Positions 1 through 13,200 of a stretch of 64,000 bases of DNA are shown piece after piece. Both the position numbers and the translations under genes were made by a program. The notes under the pieces were generated by a model, which saw only the letters and a list, made by a program, of their open reading frames with translations, did not search any database and had not been told where the DNA came from. How positions within the stretch are numbered: position 1 is the stretch's first letter; each line of letters begins with the position of its first letter. Source of the stretch: Thuidium tamariscinum (lineage: Eukaryota; Streptophyta; Bryopsida; Hypnales; Thuidiaceae); the NCBI GenBank assembly GCA_947034885.2, contig OX344751.2, positions 186,001-250,000 on the forward strand, read 5' to 3'.

Positions 1-74
1 CATAACTTTTGGATGTATGGTTAAAAAGTTATTGTATGAAATATAATTATTTTCTTCAACCAAGTAATCTATAA

Positions 75-785
75 GGGTCATTGCAAGAAACACCTGTCCT
101 ATTTCATGTCACAATTTGAACCACTTTTTTGTTATCTACAATAACTTTTGGAGATTAAGTCCAATGAAAATGAAATTTTTATTGAACATACCAAACTTGA
201 AGTTTATTAGATCCCTTATTTTTCAAAAATTAAAAAAAACCATTTTATATTTAAAAAACATTTTTGTTGAGCGTCACAAAATTACGTTTATGGTTATCAT
301 TACGTTCGCAGTGTCTAAATTTAATGATTTCAAGACGAAACTTTCATGGTCTATTTGCATAGGTATAAAACCTATGAATTCCAAAAAAAATCTAAAAATA
401 TGTTTTTTTATGTCCTCCACATGAGTACAAATTTTTTTTCGTGGCATGCAATTTTTGAACATTGATGATGGTTCTAAGATCGTTCCTTTGGTCAAATCTC
501 ATTGAAATCAACTTTCCTCAAATGGACAATTTTTATTTTTTATTAAAATTGATTTTCCTATTTTTTACAAATTAAAATGTCGAAGTACTAATTTTCTGGA
601 TTTCCTACTTAGAGATTTTTCCTATGCTTTTCCTTTCTAGGGTATATTCTTCTTAAGGGTTTATACATGAAACATATTTTTCACTTTTCTTAAAACTCTT
701 TTTTCTAATTTTAAAGTACTCCCGAAAAAAAAAGACTACGTTGCAAAACGCTACGCTTTTTGGTAGGTGTTTCTTGCAACGACCC
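75..785. mobile_element. Non-autonomous DNA transposon, 711 bp, 4-bp TSD ATAA (family A)
   Basis: The ends read GGGTCATTGCAAGAAACACC and, in reverse complement, GGGTCGTTGCAAGAAACACC. The flanking bases are ATAA at 71-74 and ATAA at 786-789, an exact 4-bp target duplication. No transposase is encoded. It has the same termini as the copies at 17130, 49119 and 52171. The superfamily is not evident; among plant-compatible groups, 4-bp duplications are described for Sola1, Chapaev and Ginger types. Confidence 0.9.
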
Positions 786-891
786 ATAAGCAATTTTTTC
801 TTAAAAACATTTTTTTCAAGAACAAAATTTTGAAACTTGGTTTATGTGTGTTTGTATATGTGTATGTGTATCTATATCTATATCTCTATCT

Positions 892-892
<1 letters not shown>

Positions 893-950
<58 letters not shown>
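893..950. repeat. TA dinucleotide microsatellite
   Basis: An uninterrupted TA run follows a degenerate TATCTA stretch; it accounts for the low-complexity open frames here. Confidence 0.95.
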
Positions 951-957
<7 letters not shown>

Positions 958-1589
958 TTAAATGGAAAGATTTTAATCATTTAATTTTGATTAATGAGCT
1001 AAATATTATATGGAGTTATAATTTGTAGGCAAATATGGATTTTCTACTCTAAATTAAATTTTTAAGTCCTTTATTTAGTTCAATTTTCAATATTTTTTGG
1101 AAATAAAAAATTTGTAGGATGTAGAATGTTTACTATAGCATTACAACCATGGAATTTGTTCTTTCAATTCCATAACTAAATTTTTAACAATCTAGTAATT
1201 TGAATCATTCTCTATTTCTTTTTGTTTATTCATTTTTCCTACATGTTATATAATTTCTAATGAAATAGAAAATCTCAAGCATGCAACCAACTTGCCTTAG
1301 GGAATTTAAAGAAGTAACACCAATATAGACATTTTTCCATTCAAATGCAACCTTGCAAAATGTAGCTACCTTGTTTTTTTGTAGGGCCAAAATAAGATTT
1401 CAATCTCAAATAATTTGAACATTGAAATTTTGCAATCCACTTGGTGGAATTTTCTTGAAATCTTTCTGCTATACAACAAGATCCTATAGTTTAATGTATC
1501 TAAGATTGTTTTTTCTCCTAAAATTGGTAGTTTTGAAACATTTTTGGTGAAAATATAGTCAAAGAACTTTAGGGGCTAAAGTAGTAGGT

Positions 1590-1735
1590 CCTTAAATGAA
1601 ATAGGCGTAAAAATGAATCACCTCCTTAAATGTGCACAATTTATACACATTACTTTTTCATAGCCTTTAGTAGTGTACAAATTGTATACATTTTAGGAGG
1701 TGCTCCATTTCAAAGCCCTATGCCACTTCAACTTC
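1590..1735. repeat. Small inverted repeat with CACCTCC...GGAGGTG core
   Basis: Arms around 1617-1660 (CACCTCCTTAAATGTGCACA) and 1675-1712 (TGTATACATTTTAGGAGGTG) pair with a short loop. The right-hand sequence CAAAGCCCTATGCCACTTCA resembles that at the right edge of the window (~63970), marking a dispersed MITE-like family. The outer limits are approximate. Confidence 0.6.
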
Positions 1736-2446
1736 AAAATTTTATAACTAATTCCAAAAATTTAAAAAAAATTTAAAAAACTTGTCCTTAAAAAATTTAA
1801 AAATTCAATTCTACTTGTCTTTCAAACAAAATTCACTAAAAAAATATTTCTAGAAGTTTTACCTCCCTGAAATTCAATTTGAATCCTCAGATGGTCCATT
1901 ATGTTATTAATTTTTATTAAATGAATCTCTTAAATTTTGGAATTTCAATTTTATATCATGAATTTTTTTCATATTTTTATCTTACAAATTTATAAAAGTA
2001 ATTTTTTGAGGAATATTTTTCCAATTCAAGAAGTTAATCAACAAGTAATTTGGTTTCAAAGCTCATTATTTAGTTGCAAATATTATTTAGTTCAAAGGTT
2101 TGTTTTTAGAAAACTTTGAAAAATTTATACCAATATAAATTTTAGAAGGATAAACAAGAGTCTATTATTGTTTAAATGAATGAGTAGACACATTTATGCA
2201 TAAAAGACATTAGTGTACTCATTCATTATTCAAAGTTTGAATTCCAACTAATTTATAAGGAATTGAGAAAACATGAAACATAGTTTATGAATTGGTCAAA
2301 TTTTTTAGAGGTTATTAATTGCACTTCTTCGTTATAGAGATTTATAAAAGACTAAAGAAGAGTGTGAATGAATCATATATATAATTTAAAAAAATCTAAG
2401 ACATCATTTTGATCTCATAAAGTGATACATTGGTCTCACAGTCTTA

Positions 2447-2843
2447 GAGCATCCCCACGCCTGGCCCGGGCAAATGGCCCAGCTGGGGACCACTTGCCGA
2501 GCCATTAAGGAAGCCCGGGCCCGGCTAAAAAAATTTGCCCCACCCCAACACGGCCAACGAGGCGGGGAAGCAAGTTTTTCCGGACTTCGAGGTGCCACCT
2601 CACGGTTGACATCGAGAATCAATCCTTCTAAAGTCGAAAAGTACCTCGAATATGGGAATGAAGTCTTAAATAATTGAACACCGAGCCCGGCCACACACTC
2701 GGCACTTGGCCGTGCCATTCTCAAATTTGGCCGGGCCCGGCCTTATTTTTGGCTTTGCCGAGTGTGCCGTGGGGCAATTTCTTCGAGCGGGCCCGGCCAC
2801 ATACCCAGTTTGAGCCGAATTTTGAGTGGCCGTGGGGATGCTC
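2447..2843. mobile_element. GC-rich PIF/Harbinger-type MITE, 397 bp, TSD TTA
   Basis: The termini GAGCATCCCCACG...CGTGGGGATGCTC are perfect inverted repeats, flanked by TTA at 2444-2446 and 2844-2846, the trinucleotide duplicated by PIF/Harbinger elements. The interior is strikingly GC-rich (repeated GGCCCGGGC-like blocks) compared with the AT-rich intron around it. The open frames across it are a by-product of this composition, not genes. Confidence 0.85.
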
Positions 2844-3024
2844 TTACATAATGTGATAGTAAGGGTAATTTCTGGAAGTTTGTATTGACCTATAATATCA
2901 AACCCTATAAATTAAATCATCAAACTATCTATAACCAAAAATTGAAGTTAAATTCTAAAATAATAATGCTTTTCAAGAATAAATGAATCATTCAAATTTT
3001 GTTGATACTTTTACATTTATTTAG

Positions 3025-4234
3025 GTTTTTGAACCGCTCTTTATATTTTCTATTGTATGGAGTATTGGAGCAAGTTGCGACAATGATGGAAGAATAAAAT
3101 ATGATACATATATGCGAGACCTCATATCTCATGTTGATTTGAAGGAACCACTTCTCAATGAATGTAGTTTATTTGGAGCTCGTTACAATATTCATACTTA
3201 TGAATGGGAGGAGTGGTTTAATACAATTCCACCTTTCAAATGTGATCCTAATCAACCATTTGCAGAATTAATCGTCCCAACTGTGGATTCTATTGGTTAC
3301 AAATATGTTGTGCATCATTTAATAATGATCTTTAAGCACATATTGTGCATTGGTGAGACAGGCACAGGCAAAACATTAATAATACGGGACAAGCTGCTAA
3401 AGTATTTAGATCAACAATTTATACCAATGTTCATCAATTTTTCAGCTCGAACTGGTGCAAATCAAACACAAGTAAAGCATTCATTATACATAATTCCTTT
3501 GAAAATTTAAAATTACCGTGTATTCATTCCATTGTTGAAAAAATTTGTGTTTTTGATGGAATTTATATACATTTTATGAATTTAATTTAATATGAAAATA
3601 TTTTCTCAAATTTTCAAGTTGATAATTTTTCTAGGATTTAATTGACTCAAAAACAGAAAAACGACGAAAGGGCATATTTGGTCCGCCAGCATTGAAAAAA
3701 TATGTCATCTTTGTAGATGATGTGAATATGCCCCAAAGAGAAAAGTATTTTGCCCAACCACCTATTGAAATATTACGACAATGGATGGACCATGAGGGTT
3801 GGTATGACCGCGTACCTCCATGTGCATTTCGAACATTGGTTGATATTCAATTTATTGGATGTATGGGACCTCCTGGTGGAGGTCGTAATCCTGTCACTAT
3901 GCGCTTTTTGCGACACTTCAACTTCTTGTCCTTTACGGAAATGGCTAATGAAAGTTTATTTTTAATCTTTTCTACTATTTTAAGTGCAACTTTAACTACT
4001 GCATTTAATCAAGAAATTCAAAGCTGTAATGAAGGGATTGTAAATGGAACAATAGAAATATATAATACTATTCGACAAGAACTTCTTCCAACTCCTGCAA
4101 AATCTCATTACACATTCAATTTACGAGATCTCAGTAAAGTTATCCAAGGAGTATTGAGAGCAGACCCATCAAATTGTAAAGAAAAAAGAGTGATCATTTG
4201 TCTTTGGGTGCATGAAGCTATGAGGGTCTTTCAG
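3025..4234 (+). other. Dynein AAA2 tail and AAA3 module (exons 1-2 in window)
   Basis: Exon 3025-3471 opens with [10 protein letters not shown], the hallmark at the AAA2-AAA3 junction, and carries the AAA3 Walker A GETGTGKT (about residues 110-117 of the window-encoded part), ending [10 protein letters not shown]. Exon 3635-4234 carries the Walker B FVDDVNMP, the [11 protein letters not shown] loop, RFLRHFN and the [18 protein letters not shown] block that closes AAA3. Nucleotide binding at AAA3 is regulatory in dyneins; both Walker motifs look intact. Confidence 0.95.
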
Positions 4235-7200
4235 GTTTAGGCTCTTCATTAATTCATTTTGATATTGTTTTTGGATGTTTATCACAATATATTTTATTTT
4301 GTGTAAATTCAAATTTCTAGTATTATTATCTATCATCACTGCCATGAACTGCGAATTGTTTGAGCAAGACATTCAATTGACTATTTATAACAATACTATT
4401 AGTGGTGAATATTTTACTATCTAGTGTTCATTGTAATTAAAGAATCTAGGTTATAACTAATTTTCTTTTCGTCTAGGCCACACACTATAGGCAAAATCTT
4501 CACTCACCCTTTTATTGTCAAGTATGCAAATTCGTAAACTATATAAAGTTCCTTACATTCTAGCTTATTGACAAATACCTTTTGACTCTAGCTTAGGAAG
4601 TCTTGACTCAACAACATATTTTTTTTAAATAAAAATAAAAAATGATAAAATTTTCTCATCTTCAATATATAATAAGTTATTGTATTTAACTCCTAAGGGA
4701 TCATTGTCCATTCAAGGGATAAATAGAATTTGGGCAAGTACCTAAGGTTCGAATTTTTGTCTTGATTTTTTAAAACTTTTTTGAAGATAGGAAAGTTGAT
4801 TATCTTTGAGGAAGTATCATTTTTTTTAAATTGATGCCTAAGAACAAAAAGATGTCTAAATAAGCTCAAAACATAGAAGAGGGAGAAGTCCAAAAGAAAT
4901 TTAGAATTTAAATTTTTTAAAAACAATTATTTCATAGATTATATTTTTGTCTATGTGAAAATTCTTTGATTCATTTCATTTGGATTTGGTTTGGGAAAGT
5001 TATGGACAATCTTGTTTTTTAGGGCAATTTCATCATCTTCTTGAAAAAATAACTTATAGGATTCATTGATGAATGCAATTTTTATAGTTTTTCTAGGTTA
5101 AAAAAATACCACCTGGTTTATTTTTCTTTCTAGAACAATCTCAACATTTGGATTGGTGAATTTAAATTCAATCTTAGAGATATTAATAATTTAGATTTTC
5201 CTCTTATCTTATACCTACTTCTATTGAATAATTTCTTAGAGGATAAAAAAAGATTTTTTATTATATTTTTTCTAGACTCTAAACTCAATTCTCCACTATA
5301 AAGATTTAAAGCTCAAAACTCTAGAGTGCAACACATTAAATTTAATAAGCTTCAAAGTCAAAGAATGTAGTCTTGCAATGTTTTGAAAAACTTCTTTTTT
5401 ACACTTTAAACACAAATATCTTGCAATCTATAGGGTCAATTTTTTTTCTTTTTAATTTCACTTGCTCATACTAGTTGTGTTTATAATACTATGATTAGAT
5501 GTGCAAAAAAGACAATTTTCAGATTTTTTACTCTTTGATATAGAAATGGTAGTATCAAGTGATTTTTTTTAAGAAAATGGCCTTGGTCCCTTAGGAGTTA
5601 ATATAAAGGTAATGAATGCCAACAAATTCTCTTTGGACAGGCATCCACATCACTGCTAAAAACCCTCATCAACATCAAAAGATCAAATTCTCTTATTTTT
5701 TAATTGAAATTAAATTCCCTATGTAAAAAAACCCATAATGACCAGGTAATTTATTGGAATTCTTTCAATATGTTGGCACATGAACAATATCACAATTCCA
5801 TAGCTAAATTGACTTTCAAAACCTCGTGCAGAACATTGTAAAATCAAATTATTTCATTCTAAACATTTTGAAAGTCAATCAACAATTTAGAATTATTGTG
5901 CTTTTACCCCTCAGGTCCCCTGAATCTATTTACTCCAAAAACAATTTTTTTTAAAAGTCATTTTTAGTACCAATACCAATTAAATTTTTTTTTCAAGATT
6001 TCTAATCGTGAGATCTTGTAATAAATTGGTTTGAAAACATGTGTAAAAAAATTCAGAGTTTTCCATCATGTAGATGGCAAGATATTAGCATTTGGATGTT
6101 CAAAAATAATTTCTTAACCCTGCAGAAAACAGGGCTACTGCACTTTAGAAGGCTAAAATCATATAAAAAATGGTCCAAAATGGTTGTGCTTCTTGGGATT
6201 CATTGTTGAAGCCAAATAAAGTAAATGCCTACAAATTTCAAATTATTTGGAATTGTACAACACACATGAAAAAATAATAAATAGAAAGAAGTAACAAATG
6301 ATTGAAAATAAAAAATTGCTAAGAATTTATTTAAGAAATTGAAAAATGCCAATCCCAATGGTTGCAATGTTGTAATAAACAATCTATATCCTATGATTTT
6401 TTTTTAATATTGAAAATTGACTAAAATTAAGGACTTCAAAGTTTATTTTAGAGTAGAGAACCCATAATTGCCTACAAACCAAAAAACCTCATAACTTTTG
6501 ATTCATTGATCAAAACAGAATGATTCAAAGCTTTCTATGCATACATAATATTAGGCCATAAATTTTTATTTATGTTTCCCAAATGTCGTGATTTGTATGC
6601 GTGGCATTAAATCAGTCCTATGAAGACCCTGAGTTTACCACAGAGGTAAACGCTGAAATTTTTAATCTTTTGCATAAGTTTTTTTTTCAAATTTTGAGTT
6701 CATATTTGGCATCAAAGGCCCCGAATTAGTTGAAAGAGAGTCAAACATAACCAAAAAACTCAACAAAAACACAAACTCAAAACCTCAATCAACCCCTAGT
6801 AAAATGAGATTTATCCTCCTGGAGCCACGTTCTACCCCTCTATCGCACCTTCAAGGGATTGATTTAATATCTTGCAATTTTTATTACATATGAAAGATAT
6901 TCTTTGTTCTCCCACCTTCTATTAAAACTTGTGCCTGAAACATGGAAATCTCAACATACTTGCCCAAAATTGCTATGTTGCCAAATTTAGCAAGCTAGTC
7001 CTTTAGGGATTAAAATATGCATTTCAAAAATATTAATAAACTTAGACCTTGACATTGATAGTAGAACTATAAATACTTCTCCAAAAGTGTAGATGAGACT
7101 AGCTACAAAAATCTTATTCACATCCTATTAGCTAAAAAAAATTCATATCAATAGGACTAAAATAACTCCACCTAGCTTTGCCAAAACCAATAGTACCTTT

Positions 7201-10200
7201 CTATGTAGTGGCCCCTATTCTTCCATGGCCATTACATAAGGTAGACCCACCTACAACAATTGACACACCAAAGTCTACTTGTTGATGAACGTATTTCCAA
7301 CTAAGGCTAGAATCAATTTTTTCTCTTTTTCATAGCACATGCCCCAAAGTAGTCTGCAAGAAAGTAGAAAGGAGTGAGTAGTTTTTGTGAGATTGGAATT
7401 AGAAGACTATAGATTGGCTATGGAACTAGTGCACTTTGTGCTTTTTAAAATTCAAAGTAATTTCAATTCATGTGATAAAATTACCAAAAAATTTGCAATC
7501 CCTATCATTTCTATCACTACACCTCTAAAAATATTTGCTTTGCATTGTAGTAGATGGAATTATGTCATGAATGCCTTAATAATTGATTATGGGTGGTTCT
7601 ACTTGAGTATGAATTAATAGCTGTATTGATATATTATGAAAATACATTAAATTTTTTTGAAAAAAATGGAATTAATAGCTATATTGATTTTTTTAAATTA
7701 ATTTTTTTTCTAAATTTGGATGAAAAATCATTGATATGGAATATGTTCTACCTCATAGGTAAAAAAATTACTACAATATCCTTACTTTGGTAATATACCT
7801 TTGCCAATAGTTTGAAACATATTATTTTTGTCTAAGGAGTCTTAAAGATCTCAACTGTCTTCAAAAGAAGAAAAAATGTATCAAACCTAATAATATAGGT
7901 TGTATAAAAATCTTAAAACATTATCTTAAAATTTGAAATAATTTATAGTTTTTTTAGATTTTAAAATTGATATGAATATTTAAAAATAAAATAATAGACT
8001 AACTTTGTTGTTGTACAGAATATTGCCATTTCAGTAGTTTATTTATTTTTTAATTCTAAATTTTGTATTTCTATAATTAAAGGTTTTTAATTATATGTAT
8101 ATATACTTCATAACATTTGCATGTAATGATTATATCTATGAAAACTTTAATTTCGCACTTTGGTGTAAAATAGGATCGCTTAATCAATAATGAAGATCGA
8201 ATATGGTTTAGAAATAATGTAACAAAACAATTGCAAGCTAGATTTCAGTTATCATGGGAATTTATGTTTGAAAAATCAGAGAGACTTATGTTCTGTGATT
8301 TTCTTGTTCCGGGAATGGAACCACGTATTTATGAGCAAGTAATTTTTGAAATATCATAACTTTTGATGTAAATATTGTTAAGAAAATTATATAGATGAAA
8401 TTCTATTAAAAAAAAACAGTCAATTAGTGTTACTAAATGAACAAAACCAATATAAGAAAAACAAAACAAATAGTTATTTTTAGAATCCACCTAGAACTTT
8501 ATAATTGTAACATTATAATTTAATATAAAAAGTGCATGACAAGCTTTACTAAGTTATTCATATTAATTTATAGGTTGAAGATCTTCCAGCCCTTCAAAAA
8601 ATTGCAGAGCTATATTTAGAAGAATATAACAATGTAAGTAGTGCTCCTATGAAATTGGTCTTGTTTTTAGATGCTATTGAGCATACATCACGAATATGTC
8701 GTATTATTAGGCTACCACTTGGTAATGCTTTACTATTGGGAGTTGGAGGTAGCGGTAGACAAAGTTTAACAAGATTGGCTGCATTTACGGAGGAATATGA
8801 ATGCTTTCAAGTACGTGTGAATAGCAACAATAACATTTTTGGTAATAGTAATGATGAAGTTTGATATGATGCTAATATCGAATTAGTAGAAAAATGAATA
8901 CTAAAAATATTATTATATCATCAAATTGTCAATTGCAAGTGTGATTTTAAATGAATGTCAATGTAGGTAGAAATTGCTAAAGGCTATGGTAATAATGAAT
9001 GGAAAGAGGATTTGAAAGTAGTCTTGATGAAAGCTGGTATTGATGACAAACCAATAGTATTTTTATTTTCAGATACGCAAATTATATATGAATCATTTTT
9101 AGAAGACATCAACAATATTTTGAATTCTGGAGAGGTAAATATAAAATATATATTCAATTCTTGAATTCATTTGCAAAAATTATAGCACTTATATTGTATA
9201 CAAGAATGTTGTTGAAATAGAAAAAAACAGATTATTCAAAAATATAATCAAATAATTTAAAATAAAATACCTTTACAAAAAATCCATGAAGTATTTCTAT
9301 ATTTTTCATATTTTTTGTAATTTAGTATTATCAATAAAATACAAAATGGTGTTCATTGCATCAATATATAAAATCATTGGTAAATAGACTAAACAACTTT
9401 GTTTACTTCTATCAGAGTTATAGTTCAATGATTATTACTTCTACAAAGAATATGTCGATACTCATAAATTCAAATTCTTTTAAAATTTTTAATGTTATAA
9501 ACCCCGAAGCACTCAAATGACCATTTTTTGGTCGCTGCCTGACTTCGGGCAGAATTTTCGGGCAAAAAAAAAACTTTTTTCAATTTTCTTTTTTCAGTTT
9601 TGAAAAAATTGGGTTTTCTTTCAACATTTGTATTCAAAACTAAGATCAGTATGGTCAAACAAAAATTATAAGAAATATAGCACAAAAGGTTTAAAATTGC
9701 CTAGTGTTGAAAAACTTACTATTTTGGAAAAGTGTTGATGGTCTCATTACTAGATATTTTGCATTTTTTCACAAATCAATAGAAACCACAATTTTGGCCA
9801 ATCAAAAAGAAATTCATATACTAAATAAAAGAATTATATTTTTGGTGAATTTTTGAAGTTAAATCTTTGAAATTCATTTGAAGAGAATCTGAAAACAATT
9901 TTATAGTTTTGACCGTACGGATACTTTCTACATTTTGTGCTTCACATTATTTTCTTTAATACTAACTTCAAAAAAATTACATAACTTACATTTGATAATA
10001 CATTTGTGTTTTGTCCCAACCTCTTGGGCTTTTAGGGGTTAATTTCAATTTTTCAAGGTCACATGCAAAATTTTCTATTGTGAATTTGTTTATGATATGC
10101 AAGGCATTTGCATCATATGGTGCATTATTTTTTAAATGAATTTTTTTATCATTTTTCACAATTTTTATATTTTCAAAACATCACTTATTAAGATGTGATC

Positions 10201-13200
10201 TACTATTTTGTAGAAAAATTAATAGAGAGGATATTTTATTTATTATTGAAGAAAAATTTTAAATTTGTATTTCTTAGAATATTTTAACAAACCATTGGAT
10301 AATTGATTAATGTAACATTTAGTTCCTTTGTGCATTCCAATATTAAAAAGAAAGAAAGAAAAGAAGGTTATAAATATAATGTTTACAATTGCTCTAAATA
10401 ATTCCAATCAAAAAATATAAAAAATAAAACCATCAAACAAAGTTTAGGAAAAAATTTGATGTTTAAAAAAAATTTGGATTAGGGTTTGAATCTTCAGATG
10501 ATCTCTATAATTAGAAATCAGATATAAAATTCAAACTTCAATTTCTCAAACCTCAAAGTATTTTTCAATATTTGATAAAATATTATTAAAGATCTCAAAA
10601 TTTTCTATCTTTAAGATAATATATTTTGGCAAATTAAAACTTAATTCTTTTTTCAAAATTTAGCTATAAGTCTAAAATTGGTCCATTGAACTTTATAAAA
10701 ATCACAGTTGTCTATACTAATACATTTTGGGGTTTCAATGTCATATTAGACATCTGAAGTTGCATGTTGTATTAGACAAATGTTAAATATACTTGGCAAT
10801 TCTATGTAATAAGGCCATTTTATCCAACTAGAACAATTTGAATTTACGCTATAAATATGAATCTAAATTACAATGTAATATATAAATATAGAATATAATA
10901 TTTGCTCATTAAATTGAGACCTTTCATTAAAATAGATTTAAATGTCAAAATTGTGAATAGAGGGTAATTTATCTGAAACTCAATTTAAAGTTGGTTTTGT
11001 TGTATATCTCAAGGATTTACTAGATATTTGAGTTATTTGTAGAGTATCCTAATTTGGGATTTTAACCCATGAGTTTTGTCAAAAATTCGGTTGAGTTAAA
11101 AAAGTCAAAATAAAAGTGGGTATGAAACTTATTTTTCCATCAAAATGGTGCCTAAAAAAGTTTGGTCCCCACTTTTGAAGTCATGTGGCATAAGTATCTT
11201 GCAAAAAAATTTGACACTTCAACTATAGTTCCCTTTTCAACTTCAAAAAAAGTCATGTCCAAAGTGGGGGAGACTTTACAAATAACTGAATTGTAAGATG
11301 TTTTTTTTGTGTTGTAGTGTGCTAGTGCCACATAGGTTAAGAGGATATTTCAAATATAAATGCAATGCTAAATATTTGTGGGTGTAGTTTAAAAATCAAA
11401 ATTTTGTGAAAATTAACAAGATCGCAAATTGAGTGTGCAAGAGTATACAAAGAGTTTGTTTAGGAACTAAACGATTGTAGCTTGCAACCTCCCTTCAATC
11501 TTAATTCAACATAACATGCTGAAAACAAAATATAATTTACAAACATGGATTTTTAGATTAAAATTTACATCAAATTTTATAATCTAAGTTCATTATATAT
11601 CAAATGATTAAAATTCAAGATAGCAACATTATTAGGTGCCAAATTTATGGAAAAATGAAGATCAAGATGTAATAGCAAATGCTATGAGACCTGTCCTTTT
11701 AGCTAAAGGCATGCAAGTTACAAAAATAGCAATGGCAACCGAATTTTTGAATCGAGTTCAAGCTAACTTGCATGTTTGTATAGCTATGAGTCCAATTGGA
11801 GATGCATTTCGTATGCGATTACGTATGTTTCCATCGCTTGTAAATTGTTGTACCATTGATTGGTTTAGTGAATGGCCACAAGAAGCTTTGCTATCTGTTG
11901 CCAAAAATTTTCTTACAACAATAGGAATGCTTACAAACCATGAGGTAAACTTGTAATCTAGCATATAAATTTCAAAGATTTCAAGAGTCTATTTTTTCAA
12001 ATGAATTATTTTCAAATAATTATAGAGGTGTTTAATATAAATTGTTTAAGTCTAGTACAATATTTTAATCAAATATTTTTCTAAAAGTTTAATTTTTATC
12101 ATTTATAAAGTCATAATGCTAATAAAATATTTTGTTATATAATATATAAAATAAAATAGGTAGCAAATATTATACAAGTATGTGTATTTATCCATCAATC
12201 TGTAGAAAGAAAATCAAAAGAATTCTATGAAGAACTTAGAAGATTCAATTATGTAACACCAACAAGTTATTTGGAGCTCCTCATGTGTTTTATTAAGTTG
12301 TTGACCGAAAAGCGAAATGACCTTGAAGGATTAAAAGATAGACTATCAATTGGTTTAGACAAACTACTTAGTACAGCAAATGAAGTTGCAGTCATGCAAG
12401 AGGAATTGGTTTTTTTACAACCTATTTTAGTTAAAACAACAAAAGAAGCTGATGATATGATGGCTGCTATTTCCATTGATCAAGCAAATGCAGCTATTAC
12501 AAAAGAACAAGTATGTGTATGATCAATCATAGTGTATAACAATAATACAATACAATTGGAAACTATAACAAAAATATAGTGTGAAAATGCCATCTTTTGA
12601 GGTGATAGTGATAGTATATTATTACCCCATTACTTGCAAGAACATTATATAAGTCATTTGTTATGAAGAATATTTTCATACAAATTCAATATAATGTATA
12701 AGACATTGATATTATTATTTAAAATTTATTTAAAATTTAAGAAATATAATCTAATATCATAATAACCTTTTAATTTAAATTAGCATAAAAAAAAATTTCC
12801 TCTATTACCTACATTCAATACATGGGGTATTAAGACTCTATATGCCATTGGTCTTATTTACTATTATTAGGAATAGATGCATATCCTTTGACAATGTTTG
12901 AACTTTGTTGATTACTTGTAATGCAAAGTTAGATTTTTTACATCAAATATTTAACAAATGAGCACCATTTTTCAATAATTTTAAATTAATATATGAAAAA
13001 AATAAAAAATAAAATTTTTCAAAAAGATATTATGTCTACTAGTGAATCATTGTTCATACCATTAAAATTATACATATCTTTATATAAAACATTCAGGTGG
13101 GAAAACAAGAAGATGCAGCTAAAAAAATGGCTGCTGGTGCTAAAGCAATAGCTGATAGTGCTCAAGCAGAACTTGATGTTGCTCTTCCTGCCCTTGATGC

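Larger units (their letters stand above)
1..3024 (+). other. Large upstream dynein intron (or unexamined 5' part), no coding exon recognised
   Basis: The first recognisable dynein exon starts after the acceptor at 3023-3024, and the preceding motor modules are absent, so this stretch is most simply the 3' part of an intron. It holds a 4-bp-TSD transposon (75-785), a TA microsatellite (~893-950), a small inverted repeat (~1590-1735) and a GC-rich Harbinger-type MITE (2447-2843). The remaining sequence is AT-rich without recognisable coding. A short exon could have been missed. Confidence 0.6.
4235..8173 (+). other. 3.9-kb dynein intron filled with TTAA-bounded repeats
   Basis: The intron lies between the AAA3 and AAA4 exons. 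It contains two TTAA-bounded inverted-repeat elements (4690-5597 and 5907-7009). The rest (about 7010-8173) is AT-rich; I see no coding signature in it. Confidence 0.8.

Noticed and set aside
116-495. Open frames of about 70-100 codons on both strands
   Set aside because: They lie wholly inside the transposon 75-785, have low-complexity composition and no domain.
767-1028. Tyr/Ile-rich open frames
   Set aside because: They are translations of the TA microsatellite.
2404-2856. Open frames of 60-106 codons across a GC-rich block
   Set aside because: They are produced by the GC-rich MITE 2447-2843, which lacks stops by composition; no domain is visible.
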